The position numbers and the translations under genes are program-made. The notes beneath the pieces were generated by a model that saw only the letters and a program-made list of their open reading frames with translations, had not been told where the DNA came from and ran no database searches. This document shows, piece by piece, positions 4,342-11,987 of a stretch of 11,987 bases of DNA. Source of the stretch: DASSTJ01 sp035707965 (GTDB taxonomy: Bacteria > Actinomycetota > Actinomycetes > Actinomycetales > Angustibacteraceae); contig DASSTJ010000195.1 in assembly GCA_035707965.1 (NCBI GenBank), positions 1-11,987 on the forward strand, given 5' to 3'. Position 1 is the stretch's first letter; each line of letters starts with the position of its first letter.

Positions 4342-7300
4342 CTAGGCCGCGGCGACGATGGCGCGGTGAATGCGCTTGGCGCTCACGGGGTACGCCGTGC
4401 GGAGCGTCTGCGCGAACAGGCTGACGCGCAGCTCCTCGATCATCCAGCGGACGTCGAGCAGCTCGGGCGACGGTCGTCGACCTGGCCGGACGGCGGCGAG
4501 CGCGGCGTCGTACTCGTCCCGCGCCATGGCGACCTGCGCCTGCAGCCCTCGGTCGCGCGCGACGTCGTCGGGCAGCTTGTCGAGGCGCACGAGCATGGCA
4601 CGCAGGTAGCGCTGGAGGTCGGGCAACCGTGTCGCGCCGGCTTGAGTGACGAAGCCGTTGTGCACCAACCCTTCCAGCTGGTGCTGAAGGTCGGTGAGCG
4701 ACGGCAGCAGGTGCATGCTCACCGTGCCCGACAGCCGTGAGCGCACGTCGTACGAGAGGGACAGGACCTGCTCCACCTGCCGGACGACGTCGAGCACCGC
4801 GCCGTCGAGCCGCGCCTTCACCTGGGAGCGAAGCCGCTGGTACGTCTCACGATCGCGGACGTCGACCGGCTCGGCGAGCTCGACCACGAGGGCGTCGACC
4901 GCGGCGTCGGTGCAGTCGTCGAGGAGTCCGGTAGCACTCGTGAAGTCCGCCCTGCTGAGCGCGAGCTTGTCGGCGTTGCTCAGCCGCGCCAGCACGTACG
5001 TGGTAGACGGCGGCAGATCCAGCCGCAGCAGCCGCCGCAGCCCGGCACGTTGGGCGGTCGCGGCATCGGTCGCCGACGGCAGCACGCGGACGGCGACCGA
5101 CTGGCCTTCGTCGACGAGGGCGGGGAAGCCCTCGACCGTGTGGCCGGCCTGCCGCAGGTCCCGCCGGCGCGGCAGCTCGTCTACGGCCCAGCTGGTCAGA
5201 CCGGCGACCTCCAGGTCGTCCGCGGCCTCGGACAGCGCCGCCTGGACCCGTGGCCGCAGCTGGTCCTGCAGCATGCCCAGGTCCTTGCCTTCCGCCAGAG
5301 TGCGGCCCGCTTCGTCGACGACGCGGAAGGTGATGCGCAGATGAGGCGGGACGACGTCCGGGGCCCAGTCGTCATCTGGGACCCGGGTGCCGGTCTGCAG
5401 CTCGAGACCGTTGCTCAGCACATCGAGAAGGGAGCCGTCGTCGCAGGTGATGCCCTGGGCCGCGATCCACTCGAGGACCTGCGCGGACCGGTCCGGCGCG
5501 GGGATCAGGCTGCGGCGGACCGCCTTGGGCAGCGCGCGGATGAGAGCGGTGACGAGCTCCTGACGTAGCCCGGGGATCTGCCAGCCGAAGGGCTCGGGAC
5601 GCAACGCCGCCAGCAGCGCCAACGGCACGTGCACCGTGACGCCGTCGGCTGCTGATCCCGGCTCGAACTGGTACGTCACGGCGAGGTCGGTGTCACCGAC
5701 ACGCCAGGTCGTCGGGAAGTCCTCCTCGCTGACCTGCTGCCCCTCGTCGGTGACGACCAGGTCAGGCGTGAACGTGAGCAGGTCCGGCAGCTCGTGCCGT
5801 TCCCTCTTCCACCAGGCGTCGAAGTGCCGGCCCGACACGACGTCGGCGGGGATGCGCGCGTCGTAGAAGGCGAACAGGGTCTCGTCGTCCACCACGAGGC
5901 CACGCCGTCGGGTGCGCTGCTCCAGCTCCTCGACGTCCTGGAGGAGCTCGCGGTTGGCGTGGAAGAAGCGGTGTCGCGTGCGCCAGTCACCCTCCACGAG
6001 CGCGTGCCGGATGAACAGCTCGCGCGAGAGCGCGGGGTCGATGCGGCCGTAACCCACGGTGCGCTGCGCGACGATCGGGATGCCGTACAGCGTCACGCGC
6101 TCGTCCGCGACGACGGCGCCGCGCTTCGACGACCATCGCGGCTCGCTGTAGGTGCGCTTCACGAGGTGAGGGGCGAGGGCTTCGGCCCACTCGGGCTCGA
6201 TGCGGCCGACCGTGCGCCCCCAGAGTCGCGACGTCTCCACCAGCTCGGCCGCCATCACCCAGGTCGGCGGCTTCTTCGCCAGCGCCGACCCGGGCCAGAC
6301 CGCGAACTTCGCACCCCGCGCACCCAGGTAGTCGCGCGTCTCCCCCTCGCGCAGGCCGACGTGCGACAGCAGACCCGACAACAACGCGCGGTGCAGGTGG
6401 TCGGCCCGCCCGGCGGCGTCGATCTCGTCGACCGAGCCGGACAGCGACAAGCCGACCGCCTTCACGCCCTGCTGCAGCTGGCTGCGCACGTCCTGCCACT
6501 CGCGCACGCGCAGGTAGTGCAGGTGCTCGGCCCGGCACATCTTGCGGAACTGGTTGGACGACAACCTCTTCTGCTGCTCCCGCAGGTAGCGCCACAGATT
6601 GAGCCAGGTCAAGAAGTCGGACGTCGGGTCCGCGAACCTGGCGTGGTGCTGGTCAGCCTGCTGCTGCTGGTCCGGCGGCCGTTCCCTCGGGTCCTGGATG
6701 GAGAGAGCCGCTGCGACGACCAGCACCTCGCGCAGGCAGCCTTCCTTGTCGGCCTCGACCAGCATGCGCGCGAGCCTCGGGTCGAGGGGCAGCTGCGCGA
6801 GCTGGCGCCCGACGGGGGTCAGCTTGCGGCGGGGGTCGACCTCGTCGGACGCGATCGCCCCGAGCTCGTGCAGCAGCTGTACGCCGTCGCGCACCGCCCG
6901 ACGGTCCGGCGGCTCCACGAACGGGAACGCCGCGATGTCGCCGAGCCCGATGGCCGTCATCTGCAAGATGACCGCGGCCAGGTTGGTGCGCAGGATCTCC
7001 GGGTCGGTGAACTCCGGCCTCGACTCGAAGTCCTCCTGCGAGTACAGCCGGATGCAGATGCCGTCGGCCACACGTCCGCACCGGCCGGCTCGCTGGTTGG
7101 CCGACGCCTGGCTGATCTTCTCGATCGGCAGACGCTGCACCTTCAGCCGTCGGCTGTACCGCGAGATCCGTGCCGTGCCCGGGTCGACCACGTAGCGGAT
7201 GCCCGGCACCGTCAGCGACGTCTCCGCGACGTTCGTCGCCAGCACCACGCGGCGGCCGGAATGAGGCTGGAACACCCGGTGCTGGTCGGCTGCGGACAGT

Positions 7301-8361
7301 CGCGCGTAGAGCGGGAGCACCTCCGTGTGCTTGAGCGACAAGGCGTTCAGCGCGTCGGCGGTGTCGCGGATCTCCCGCTCACCGGACAGGAAGACGAGCA
7401 CGTCGCCGTCCCCCTCGGCCTGCAGCTCCACGACGGCGTCGCTGATCGCCTGCACCTGGTCGCGGTCCGGGTCGGAGTCAGGGTCATCGGGGTCGACGAC
7501 GGGCCGGTAGCGCACCTCGACCGGGTACGTGCGACCGCTCACTTCGATGACCGGCGCGCCGTCGAAGTGCTGCGAGAACCGCTCGACGTCGATGGTCGCC
7601 GACGTGATGACGACCTTGAGGTCAGGCCGCCTCGGGAGCAACGTCTTGAGGTAGCCGAGGATGAAGTCGATGTTCAGGCTGCGTTCGTGGGCCTCGTCGA
7701 TGATGAGCGTGTCGTAGCGGGACAGCATGCGGTCGCGCTGGATCTCGGCGAGCAGGATGCCGTCGGTCATCACCTTGACCAGCGTGCGGTCGCTGACCCG
7801 GTCGGTGAAGCGCACCTGCCAGCCGACGAGCTCGCCGACGTCCGTGCCGATCTCCTCGGCGAGACGCTCGGCGACGGTGCGCGCGGCGATCCGGCGCGGC
7901 TGCGTGTGCCCGATCATGCCGGCCGCTCCCCGCCCCAGCTCGAGACAGATCTTGGGCAGCTGGGTCGTCTTGCCCGACCCGGTCTCGCCCGCGACCACGA
8001 CGACCTGATGGCCACGGATCAGCTCGGCGATCTCGTCGCGAACCGCTGAGACGGGCAGCTCGGGGTAGGTGAGCTCGGGCACCGAGGCGCGCCGCTGCTC
8101 CACCTGCTCGGGACTGAGTCGCGGACGGTGCCGGTCCGCGCGCTGGTGCTCGTCGCGCTGTGCCGCGCCCCGCTTGGCACGGCGCGGCCGCGAGCGCCGC
8201 GCCCCGCCCTCGCGCGAGGGTCGGTGGCGCGGTCCGGCGTCGGTTCTCCCCGGTTCCGACGTCACGACTGCTGGCCCCGCACGGGTCCCAGGATAGGAGG
8301 AGCGGCTGCCGGGCTGCCTCTCGTTATCGGGCACCGGCACCGACGTGCGCCGTGGTGACAT
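4342..8361 (-). CDS. hrpA: ATP-dependent RNA helicase HrpA (DEAH box)
   Basis: The 1339-residue protein matches the length of E. coli HrpA (about 1300). After a basic, low-complexity N-terminal tail (about 1-85) come the superfamily 2 motifs: GETGSGKT (125-132, Walker A), TQPRR (motif Ia), DEAH (222-225), SAT (254-256), FLSGEREI, and QRAGRCGR (423-430, motif VI). The helicase-associated and OB-like regions follow, then the long HrpA-specific C-terminus to the end. HrpA helicases act in the cytoplasm on structured mRNA and stalled ribosomes. The frame is open to 8445, which would overlap the divergent NUDIX gene. The ATG at 8361 avoids this, but its RBS (GAGAGG, 13 nt away) is weak, and later GTG starts in the non-conserved tail are possible. 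The gene ends 35 bp before the broken antitoxin. Confidence 0.95.
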   Translation of the reverse strand: MSPRRTSVPVPDNERQPGSRSSYPGTRAGPAVVTSEPGRTDAGPRHRPSREGGARRSRPRRAKRGAAQRDEHQRADRHRPRLSPEQVEQRRASVPELTYPELPVSAVRDEIAELIRGHQVVVVAGETGSGKTTQLPKICLELGRGAAGMIGHTQPRRIAARTVAERLAEEIGTDVGELVGWQVRFTDRVSDRTLVKVMTDGILLAEIQRDRMLSRYDTLIIDEAHERSLNIDFILGYLKTLLPRRPDLKVVITSATIDVERFSQHFDGAPVIEVSGRTYPVEVRYRPVVDPDDPDSDPDRDQVQAISDAVVELQAEGDGDVLVFLSGEREIRDTADALNALSLKHTEVLPLYARLSAADQHRVFQPHSGRRVVLATNVAETSLTVPGIRYVVDPGTARISRYSRRLKVQRLPIEKISQASANQRAGRCGRVADGICIRLYSQEDFESRPEFTDPEILRTNLAAVILQMTAIGLGDIAAFPFVEPPDRRAVRDGVQLLHELGAIASDEVDPRRKLTPVGRQLAQLPLDPRLARMLVEADKEGCLREVLVVAAALSIQDPRERPPDQQQQADQHHARFADPTSDFLTWLNLWRYLREQQKRLSSNQFRKMCRAEHLHYLRVREWQDVRSQLQQGVKAVGLSLSGSVDEIDAAGRADHLHRALLSGLLSHVGLREGETRDYLGARGAKFAVWPGSALAKKPPTWVMAAELVETSRLWGRTVGRIEPEWAEALAPHLVKRTYSEPRWSSKRGAVVADERVTLYGIPIVAQRTVGYGRIDPALSRELFIRHALVEGDWRTRHRFFHANRELLQDVEELEQRTRRRGLVVDDETLFAFYDARIPADVVSGRHFDAWWKRERHELPDLLTFTPDLVVTDEGQQVSEEDFPTTWRVGDTDLAVTYQFEPGSAADGVTVHVPLALLAALRPEPFGWQIPGLRQELVTALIRALPKAVRRSLIPAPDRSAQVLEWIAAQGITCDDGSLLDVLSNGLELQTGTRVPDDDWAPDVVPPHLRITFRVVDEAGRTLAEGKDLGMLQDQLRPRVQAALSEAADDLEVAGLTSWAVDELPRRRDLRQAGHTVEGFPALVDEGQSVAVRVLPSATDAATAQRAGLRRLLRLDLPPSTTYVLARLSNADKLALSRADFTSATGLLDDCTDAAVDALVVELAEPVDVRDRETYQRLRSQVKARLDGAVLDVVRQVEQVLSLSYDVRSRLSGTVSMHLLPSLTDLQHQLEGLVHNGFVTQAGATRLPDLQRYLRAMLVRLDKLPDDVARDRGLQAQVAMARDEYDAALAAVRPGRRPSPELLDVRWMIEELRVSLFAQTLRTAYPVSAKRIHRAIVAAA

Positions 8362-8370
8362 GCTCAGCGC

Positions 8371-8847
8371 GTGGCCTCTCGACCCAGCGCCGGGCTGCTG
8401 CTGTTCCGCCGTGACCCGGACGGCGTGCGCGTGCTGCTCGGGCACATGGGCGGGCCGTTCTGGGCACGCAAGGACGACGCCGCCTGGTCCGTCCCGAAGG
8501 GTGAGCTGGTCGACGGCGAGGACGCCGCCGACGCCGCCGCGCGCGAGTTCAGCGAGGAGCTGGGGCTCCCGCCGCCGGACGGCGACTGGCTCCCGCTGGG
8601 CGACGTCCGGTCCGGCTCCAAGGTGATCACGGTCTGGGCGGTCGAGGGCGACCTGGAGCCCACGCGGATCGTGCCGGGCACGTTCACGCTCGAGTGGCCG
8701 CCACGGTCCGGTCGGCAGCGGGAGTTCCCGGAGATCGACCGGGTGGAGTGGCTGGACCTGGAGACAGCGCGTGTCAAGCTCGTCGCCAGCCAGCGCCCAC
8801 TCGTCGACCGGCTGGTCGAGGTGCTGGCAGGCTCCGGACCGGGGTGA
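8371..8847 (+). CDS. NUDIX hydrolase (predicted NTP pyrophosphohydrolase, COG4119-like)
   Basis: This 158-residue protein contains a complete NUDIX box, GELVDGEDAADAAAREF then SEELGL (48-70), matching GX5EX7REUXEEXGU with all metal-binding Glu residues. The first 45 residues, RPSAGLLLFRR followed by HMGGPFWARKDDAAWSVPKGE, match the COG4119 group whose HxGGPFW segment is distinctive. The family hydrolyses nucleoside diphosphates linked to another group. The exact substrate is not predictable here. The GTG at 8371 is the furthest start and sits right before the conserved first strand, yet no Shine-Dalgarno sequence precedes it. It diverges from hrpA with only 9 bp between starts and converges with the NagZ-like gene across 12 bp. 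Confidence 0.92.
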   Translation: MASRPSAGLLLFRRDPDGVRVLLGHMGGPFWARKDDAAWSVPKGELVDGEDAADAAAREFSEELGLPPPDGDWLPLGDVRSGSKVITVWAVEGDLEPTRIVPGTFTLEWPPRSGRQREFPEIDRVEWLDLETARVKLVASQRPLVDRLVEVLAGSGPG

Positions 8848-8858
8848 GGCCGCCCCGG
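8839..8858. terminator. Possible bidirectional hairpin between convergent genes
   Basis: CCGGGG (8839-8844) and CCCCGG (8853-8858) form a 6-bp GC stem with an 8-nt loop exactly at the junction of the NUDIX stop (8845-8847) and the NagZ stop (8860). There is no T-run. It may help end transcription from both sides, but short GC stems are common at this base composition. Confidence 0.3.
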
Positions 8859-8859
8859 A

Positions 8860-10524
8860 TCACCGCGGGCAGCCGGTGCCGATCGCGTACGAGCCGACCT
8901 TCACCGGCAGGTGCCCGAGCGCGGACACGTGGCCGGTGAGCACCGCCATCACTGCGGCGAACACCGAGGGGGTGCGGCCGTAGGCGGCGATGCGCGCTGT
9001 CGACGCCGAGCTCTGCGCCAGGCCGTACGGGGTGTCGAGGGCCACCACGACCTCACCGCTGCCGCGGCTCGACCCGGTGCTCAACAGGCGCACCAGGGTG
9101 CCGGAACCGGTGCGGAGCCCCGCCTTGCGCGCCGCGGCGGTGAAGCGGGCGCGGTCGGTCGACGTCCCGCCGACGACTCGCACCGCCGACCCGACGAGAC
9201 GTCCCGAGCACGGCCCGCTGACGACGGTGGTCGAGGACGTCGCCACTGCCCGGGCGACGGCGCCGTTGCTGCCCACCGTGCTCGCCGGCGGCATCGGGTG
9301 CTGCGCGACGTCGCGCATCAGGGCGACCGTCCTGGCCGCCGACTCCACCAGCCGGCCCTTGGTGATGGTGCCCTTCTCGACCGCCTGCGCCAGCCCGTCG
9401 ATCGCCGCCTCCGGATCCGCCGGCATCAGCAGCACGTCAGCGCCTGCCTGCACCGCCTTCACCGCCGCCTCCGAGCTGGTGTCGTGCTCAGTGACCGCGT
9501 CCATGTCGAGCGCGTCGGTCACGACGAGCCCCTTGAACCCCAACGCGTCCCGCAGCTGGCCCGTGATGACCTCGCGCGACAGCGACGACGGCACGCCCGG
9601 GTCGAGCGTCCGCACGTCGATGTGCGTGACCATGATCGCGGGCGCCGAGTCGTCGACGAGCGCCTGGAACGGCACGAAGTCCCGGGACTGCAAGGTCTCC
9701 AGCGACGCTCGCTGCACGGGCAGGGTGACGTGGCTGTTCGCCGTGACGCTGCCGTGGCCGGGGAAGTGCTTGGCGACGGGCACGATGCCCGCCTCGCGAT
9801 AGCCGTCCAGCAGGCCGGTCGCCACGCGCGCCACCGTCTCGGGCAGGGAGCCGGGCGAGCGGACGCCGATCGTGGGGTCGCTGGAGCCGATGGTGACATC
9901 GGCGTCAGGTGCGAAGACCATCGTGAAGCCGAGCGCGCGCAGCTCGTCACCCGAGGCCTCACCCACCTTCGCCGGCAACGTGCGGTCGGCCGCGGCACCC
10001 AGCGCCATGGCGCCGGTGAACTCGGTGGCCGGCGTTCCGACGCGCGCGACGGGGCCGCCCTCCTGGTCCACCGCGATGATCGCCGGCCAGTCGCGTCCGT
10101 CGTCCGCCATCGCCTTCTGCACGTTGGCGGCGCTGGAGCGCAGACCACTCACCAGGTTCGACGGCACGTTGTCGTCGAACAGGATCACGCCACCCAGGTG
10201 CAGCCGTGTGACCGCGTGCGCGGCCGACGTGGCGCTGCGGCCGCTGTAGCGGGCGACGACCAGCTGCCCGGCGAGCTGCCGCACGCTCAGCTTCGCGACG
10301 TCGGCGCGCGCCTGCGCCAGCTCGGCGGCCGTGGGTCCCCAGGCATCGGGACCGGTGGGCGTGGACGTCGTCGGGCTGGGGGACGTCGTCTCGCTGGGTG
10401 GCGCGGTGCTGGACGACGCGGCCGTGTTCGGGGTCGTGCCCGGCGAGCCGCCCGAGCAGGCGGCGAGCAGCAAGCAGGCAGCCGCGACGAGGCAGCCCAC
10501 CGCCGCCGACCGGAGAGCTCGCAC
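8860..10524 (-). CDS. nagZ: Two-domain beta-N-acetylhexosaminidase lipoprotein, GH3 family (NagZ/LpqI-like)
   Basis: This 554-residue exported lipoprotein has a signal peptide ending in the lipobox LLAAC (Cys23), followed by a Ser/Thr/Pro-rich linker to about residue 60. The GH3 barrel shows AVDQEGGPVARV (151-162), KHFPGHG (252-258) with SH at 264-265, the NagZ catalytic-histidine loop, and VVTDALDMDA (334-343) carrying nucleophile Asp337. Family members remove N-acetylglucosamine from muropeptides during cell-wall turnover. After the barrel about 140 further residues, including VVVALDTPYGLAQ, resemble the GH3 C-terminal domain, as in the two-domain Bacillus enzyme and unlike the shorter single-domain mycobacterial LpqI. 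The GTG start lies 9 bp after the histidine kinase stop, so both are probably cotranscribed. The RBS is weak. Confidence 0.93.
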   Translation of the reverse strand: MRALRSAAVGCLVAAACLLLAACSGGSPGTTPNTAASSSTAPPSETTSPSPTTSTPTGPDAWGPTAAELAQARADVAKLSVRQLAGQLVVARYSGRSATSAAHAVTRLHLGGVILFDDNVPSNLVSGLRSSAANVQKAMADDGRDWPAIIAVDQEGGPVARVGTPATEFTGAMALGAAADRTLPAKVGEASGDELRALGFTMVFAPDADVTIGSSDPTIGVRSPGSLPETVARVATGLLDGYREAGIVPVAKHFPGHGSVTANSHVTLPVQRASLETLQSRDFVPFQALVDDSAPAIMVTHIDVRTLDPGVPSSLSREVITGQLRDALGFKGLVVTDALDMDAVTEHDTSSEAAVKAVQAGADVLLMPADPEAAIDGLAQAVEKGTITKGRLVESAARTVALMRDVAQHPMPPASTVGSNGAVARAVATSSTTVVSGPCSGRLVGSAVRVVGGTSTDRARFTAAARKAGLRTGSGTLVRLLSTGSSRGSGEVVVALDTPYGLAQSSASTARIAAYGRTPSVFAAVMAVLTGHVSALGHLPVKVGSYAIGTGCPR

Positions 10525-10533
10525 GTCCCGACG

Positions 10534-11925
10534 CTAACGCGCCTGCGCCGTGATCGGCCCGAGCGTCACGCGCAGGCCGCCGAGCGGGGACTCGTCGAGC
10601 GCGACGTCCCAGCCGTGCAGCTGCGCCTGCTGCTGCACGAGTGCCATCCCGAGCCCCGAGCCGGCACCGCTGGCCGTGCTGCCACGCACGAACCGGCCGA
10701 GCACCCGCTCACGCTCGGACGACGGCAGTCCGCGTCCGTCGTCGTCCACGAGGAGCCACCAGCTCCGCCCGCGCTGCTGCAGCGTGAGCCTGACCTGGTG
10801 CGCCTCGCCGTGCCGTGCGGCATTGCGCACCAGGTTCTCCACGGTCAGGCGCAGCCCTGGCGCCCACGTACGCGCCACGACCTGCCGGCCTGGCACGACC
10901 GCGACCACCCGCACGCCGTCATGCCGCCCCACCTCGCCGGCGAGCTGCAGCAGCAGGCCGGCCAGGTCGATGGGCTCGAGCGCCGTGTCGTCGAGCAGCT
11001 CGCCGCGGGCCAGCTGCTCGAGGGACTGCAGCGTCACCTGCAGCCGCTCCTGGCCGCGACGCAGAGACTCCACCACGTCACGGCGGTCCGGCGCCGGCAG
11101 GTCCTCGTGCGCAGCGAGCACCGCGAGGTCGGTGCTCATGCTGGTCAACGGCGTGCGCAGCTCGTGGCTCGCCGACGCCGCGAACCCGCGGGCGGCCTCC
11201 AGGGCCTGCCGCTCACGCGCCTGGCTGGTGACGAGCCGCGCGTCGAGGTCGTCCAGTGCCATCGCGACCTCGTCGACCTCCGGCGTGCCCGGCGCCCACG
11301 GCGGGCGCGGGCCGCCGCCGCCCGTGGTCCGGACGCGGTCCACCAGGCGCCTCAGCGGCCGTAGCGCGGGCTCGGCGACCACCCAGCCGAGGAGCGCCGC
11401 CACGACGACGGCGACGACGCCGACAAGCAGCACCGACCGTCGGACGGTCCTGGTCTGCTGCTCGGCGGGCGCTGTCGGCAGGCCTACCGAGACCAGCAGT
11501 CCGCTTCCCGCGACGACCGTGCTCACCCGGTACGTCCCGTCGCTGGTCGCCACGGTGGCCCACCCGGGCTCGCTGCGCGCGACCTGCGCGGGGTCCCGCA
11601 GGGCGGCCGTGCCGGACGCCGCGACGACCTGCCCGTCCTGCACGGCCACCGCCACGTAGTCGGTGCCGGCGGCACGGGCGACCTGGTTGGCGAGACGCTC
11701 GCGGCTGCTCGTCGCCGCCGGACGCCGGCCGGCCGCCTCCCCGACGAGCGCCGGCCGCACGACGCGGACGACAGCGGCGAGCTGGCGGTCGAGGGCGTCG
11801 TCCTGCTGGTGCCGCAGCACCACGGTCAGCGCGAAGCCCGCCGCGACCAGCACCACGCACGCCGACGCGACGCAGGCAAGGGCGACGCGCGCCCTCAAGG
11901 ACAAACCACCCCTGCTCGGCGTCAC
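10534..11925 (-). CDS. Sensor histidine kinase of a two-component system
   Basis: The 463-residue membrane kinase has TM1 at about 14-37, an extracytoplasmic sensor region of roughly 125 residues, TM2 at about 164-184, a HAMP-like linker, and HisKA with ASASHELRTPLT (phosphoacceptor His254). The HATPase domain follows with NLVRNAARHG (N box, Asn368), DDDGRG (394-399) and GSGLGMAL (422-429). It autophosphorylates and passes phosphate to a response regulator. The frame is open to a GTG at 11982, but the GTG at 11925 is preferred because its TGA-overlapping GTGA joins it to the end of an upstream frame, the usual regulator-kinase coupling. The extra 19 residues lack kinase features. The NagZ-like lipoprotein follows after 9 bp. 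The sensor region has no motif that I recognise. Confidence 0.9.
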   Translation of the reverse strand: MTPSRGGLSLRARVALACVASACVVLVAAGFALTVVLRHQQDDALDRQLAAVVRVVRPALVGEAAGRRPAATSSRERLANQVARAAGTDYVAVAVQDGQVVAASGTAALRDPAQVARSEPGWATVATSDGTYRVSTVVAGSGLLVSVGLPTAPAEQQTRTVRRSVLLVGVVAVVVAALLGWVVAEPALRPLRRLVDRVRTTGGGGPRPPWAPGTPEVDEVAMALDDLDARLVTSQARERQALEAARGFAASASHELRTPLTSMSTDLAVLAAHEDLPAPDRRDVVESLRRGQERLQVTLQSLEQLARGELLDDTALEPIDLAGLLLQLAGEVGRHDGVRVVAVVPGRQVVARTWAPGLRLTVENLVRNAARHGEAHQVRLTLQQRGRSWWLLVDDDGRGLPSSERERVLGRFVRGSTASGAGSGLGMALVQQQAQLHGWDVALDESPLGGLRVTLGPITAQAR

Positions 11926-11987
11926 CGCGGTGGAGGTGGCTCGCTCCGCGGGAGCGATCCACCGCGCATCCGGCCCCGGCACGGCTC
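11922..11987 (-). CDS. Tail of an upstream gene, probably the cognate response regulator (partial)
   Basis: A minus-strand frame enters at the window edge, reads EPCRGRMRGGSLPRSEPPPP and one more Arg, and stops at TGA 11924-11922, overlapping the kinase GTG as GTGA. About 21 residues are visible. They contain no recognisable domain. The call rests on gene order, since response regulators very often precede their kinase with such an overlap, and could be wrong. Confidence 0.35.
   Translation of the reverse strand, partial: EPCRGRMRGGSLPRSEPPPPR

Noticed and set aside
5794..8049. A 751-codon open frame on the plus strand opposite hrpA
   Set aside because: Composition is typical of an antisense shadow in GC-rich DNA, rich in Arg, Gly, Leu and Val with no domain. 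The minus strand holds complete HrpA motifs over the same bases.
8295..8300. A perfect AGGAGG on the plus strand
   Set aside because: No ATG, GTG or TTG lies at a suitable distance downstream on the plus strand. It is inside the variable N-terminal tail of hrpA and 70 bp from the NUDIX start.
8911..11364. An 817-codon plus-strand open frame opposite nagZ and the kinase
   Set aside because: It spans two real genes and their junction, has no recognisable motif and is explained by codon bias.
1..11987. CRISPR arrays, tRNA or rRNA genes, insertion sequences, phage genes
   Set aside because: No regularly spaced repeats, no tRNA-like cloverleaf arms, no transposase or integrase motifs and no terminal repeats were seen on either strand.

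Overview
The window is a GC-rich stretch with dense, long open frames on both strands, frequent GTG starts, CIRCE-controlled groESL and a lipoprotein GH3 glycosidase. These traits point to a member of the Actinomycetota. I cannot place it more finely from sequence alone.

Layout, left to right. (1) 1-652, minus strand: the groES-groEL chaperonin operon. Only the first 16 codons of groEL are inside the window. The operon has a vegetative-type promoter and two CIRCE operators, one over the -35 element and one at the predicted transcription start. A strong inverted repeat lies between groES and groEL. (2) 701-1927, plus strand: a class I SAM-dependent methyltransferase with a THUMP-like C-terminus, divergent from groES. 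(3) 2009-2613, plus strand: a compact toxin-antitoxin pair, a ribbon-helix-helix antitoxin and a Doc/Fic toxin, with a 4-bp overlap. A perfect 17-bp palindrome overlaps the predicted -10 box, and the transcript is probably leaderless. (4) 2626-3612, minus strand: a nucleoside hydrolase, preceded by a 40-bp near-perfect palindrome at 3656-3695. (5) 3753-4307, minus strand: a decayed phd/vapC-type toxin-antitoxin pair. The antitoxin has a one-base frameshift in a C run and the PIN toxin has lost its N-terminal part. (6) 4342-8361, minus strand: HrpA, a large DEAH-box RNA helicase. (7) 8371-8847, plus strand: a NUDIX hydrolase diverging from hrpA with only 9 bp between start codons. (8) 8860-11987, minus strand: a sensor histidine kinase followed after 9 bp by a two-domain NagZ/LpqI-like lipoprotein, with the probable tail of a response regulator overlapping the kinase start.

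The core parts (groESL, methyltransferase, hrpA, NUDIX, two-component system) look like ordinary chromosomal housekeeping. The 1.9-4.3 kb interval, with one apparently intact and one broken toxin-antitoxin pair around a nucleoside hydrolase, is the accessory part. I did not find a convincing new multi-gene system. The best leads are the palindrome upstream of the nucleoside hydrolase, the decaying toxin-antitoxin pair, and the regulatory architecture at groESL and at the RHH-Doc pair. The two-component/NagZ arrangement suggests envelope-responsive control of a cell-wall glycosidase, but this is inference from gene order.
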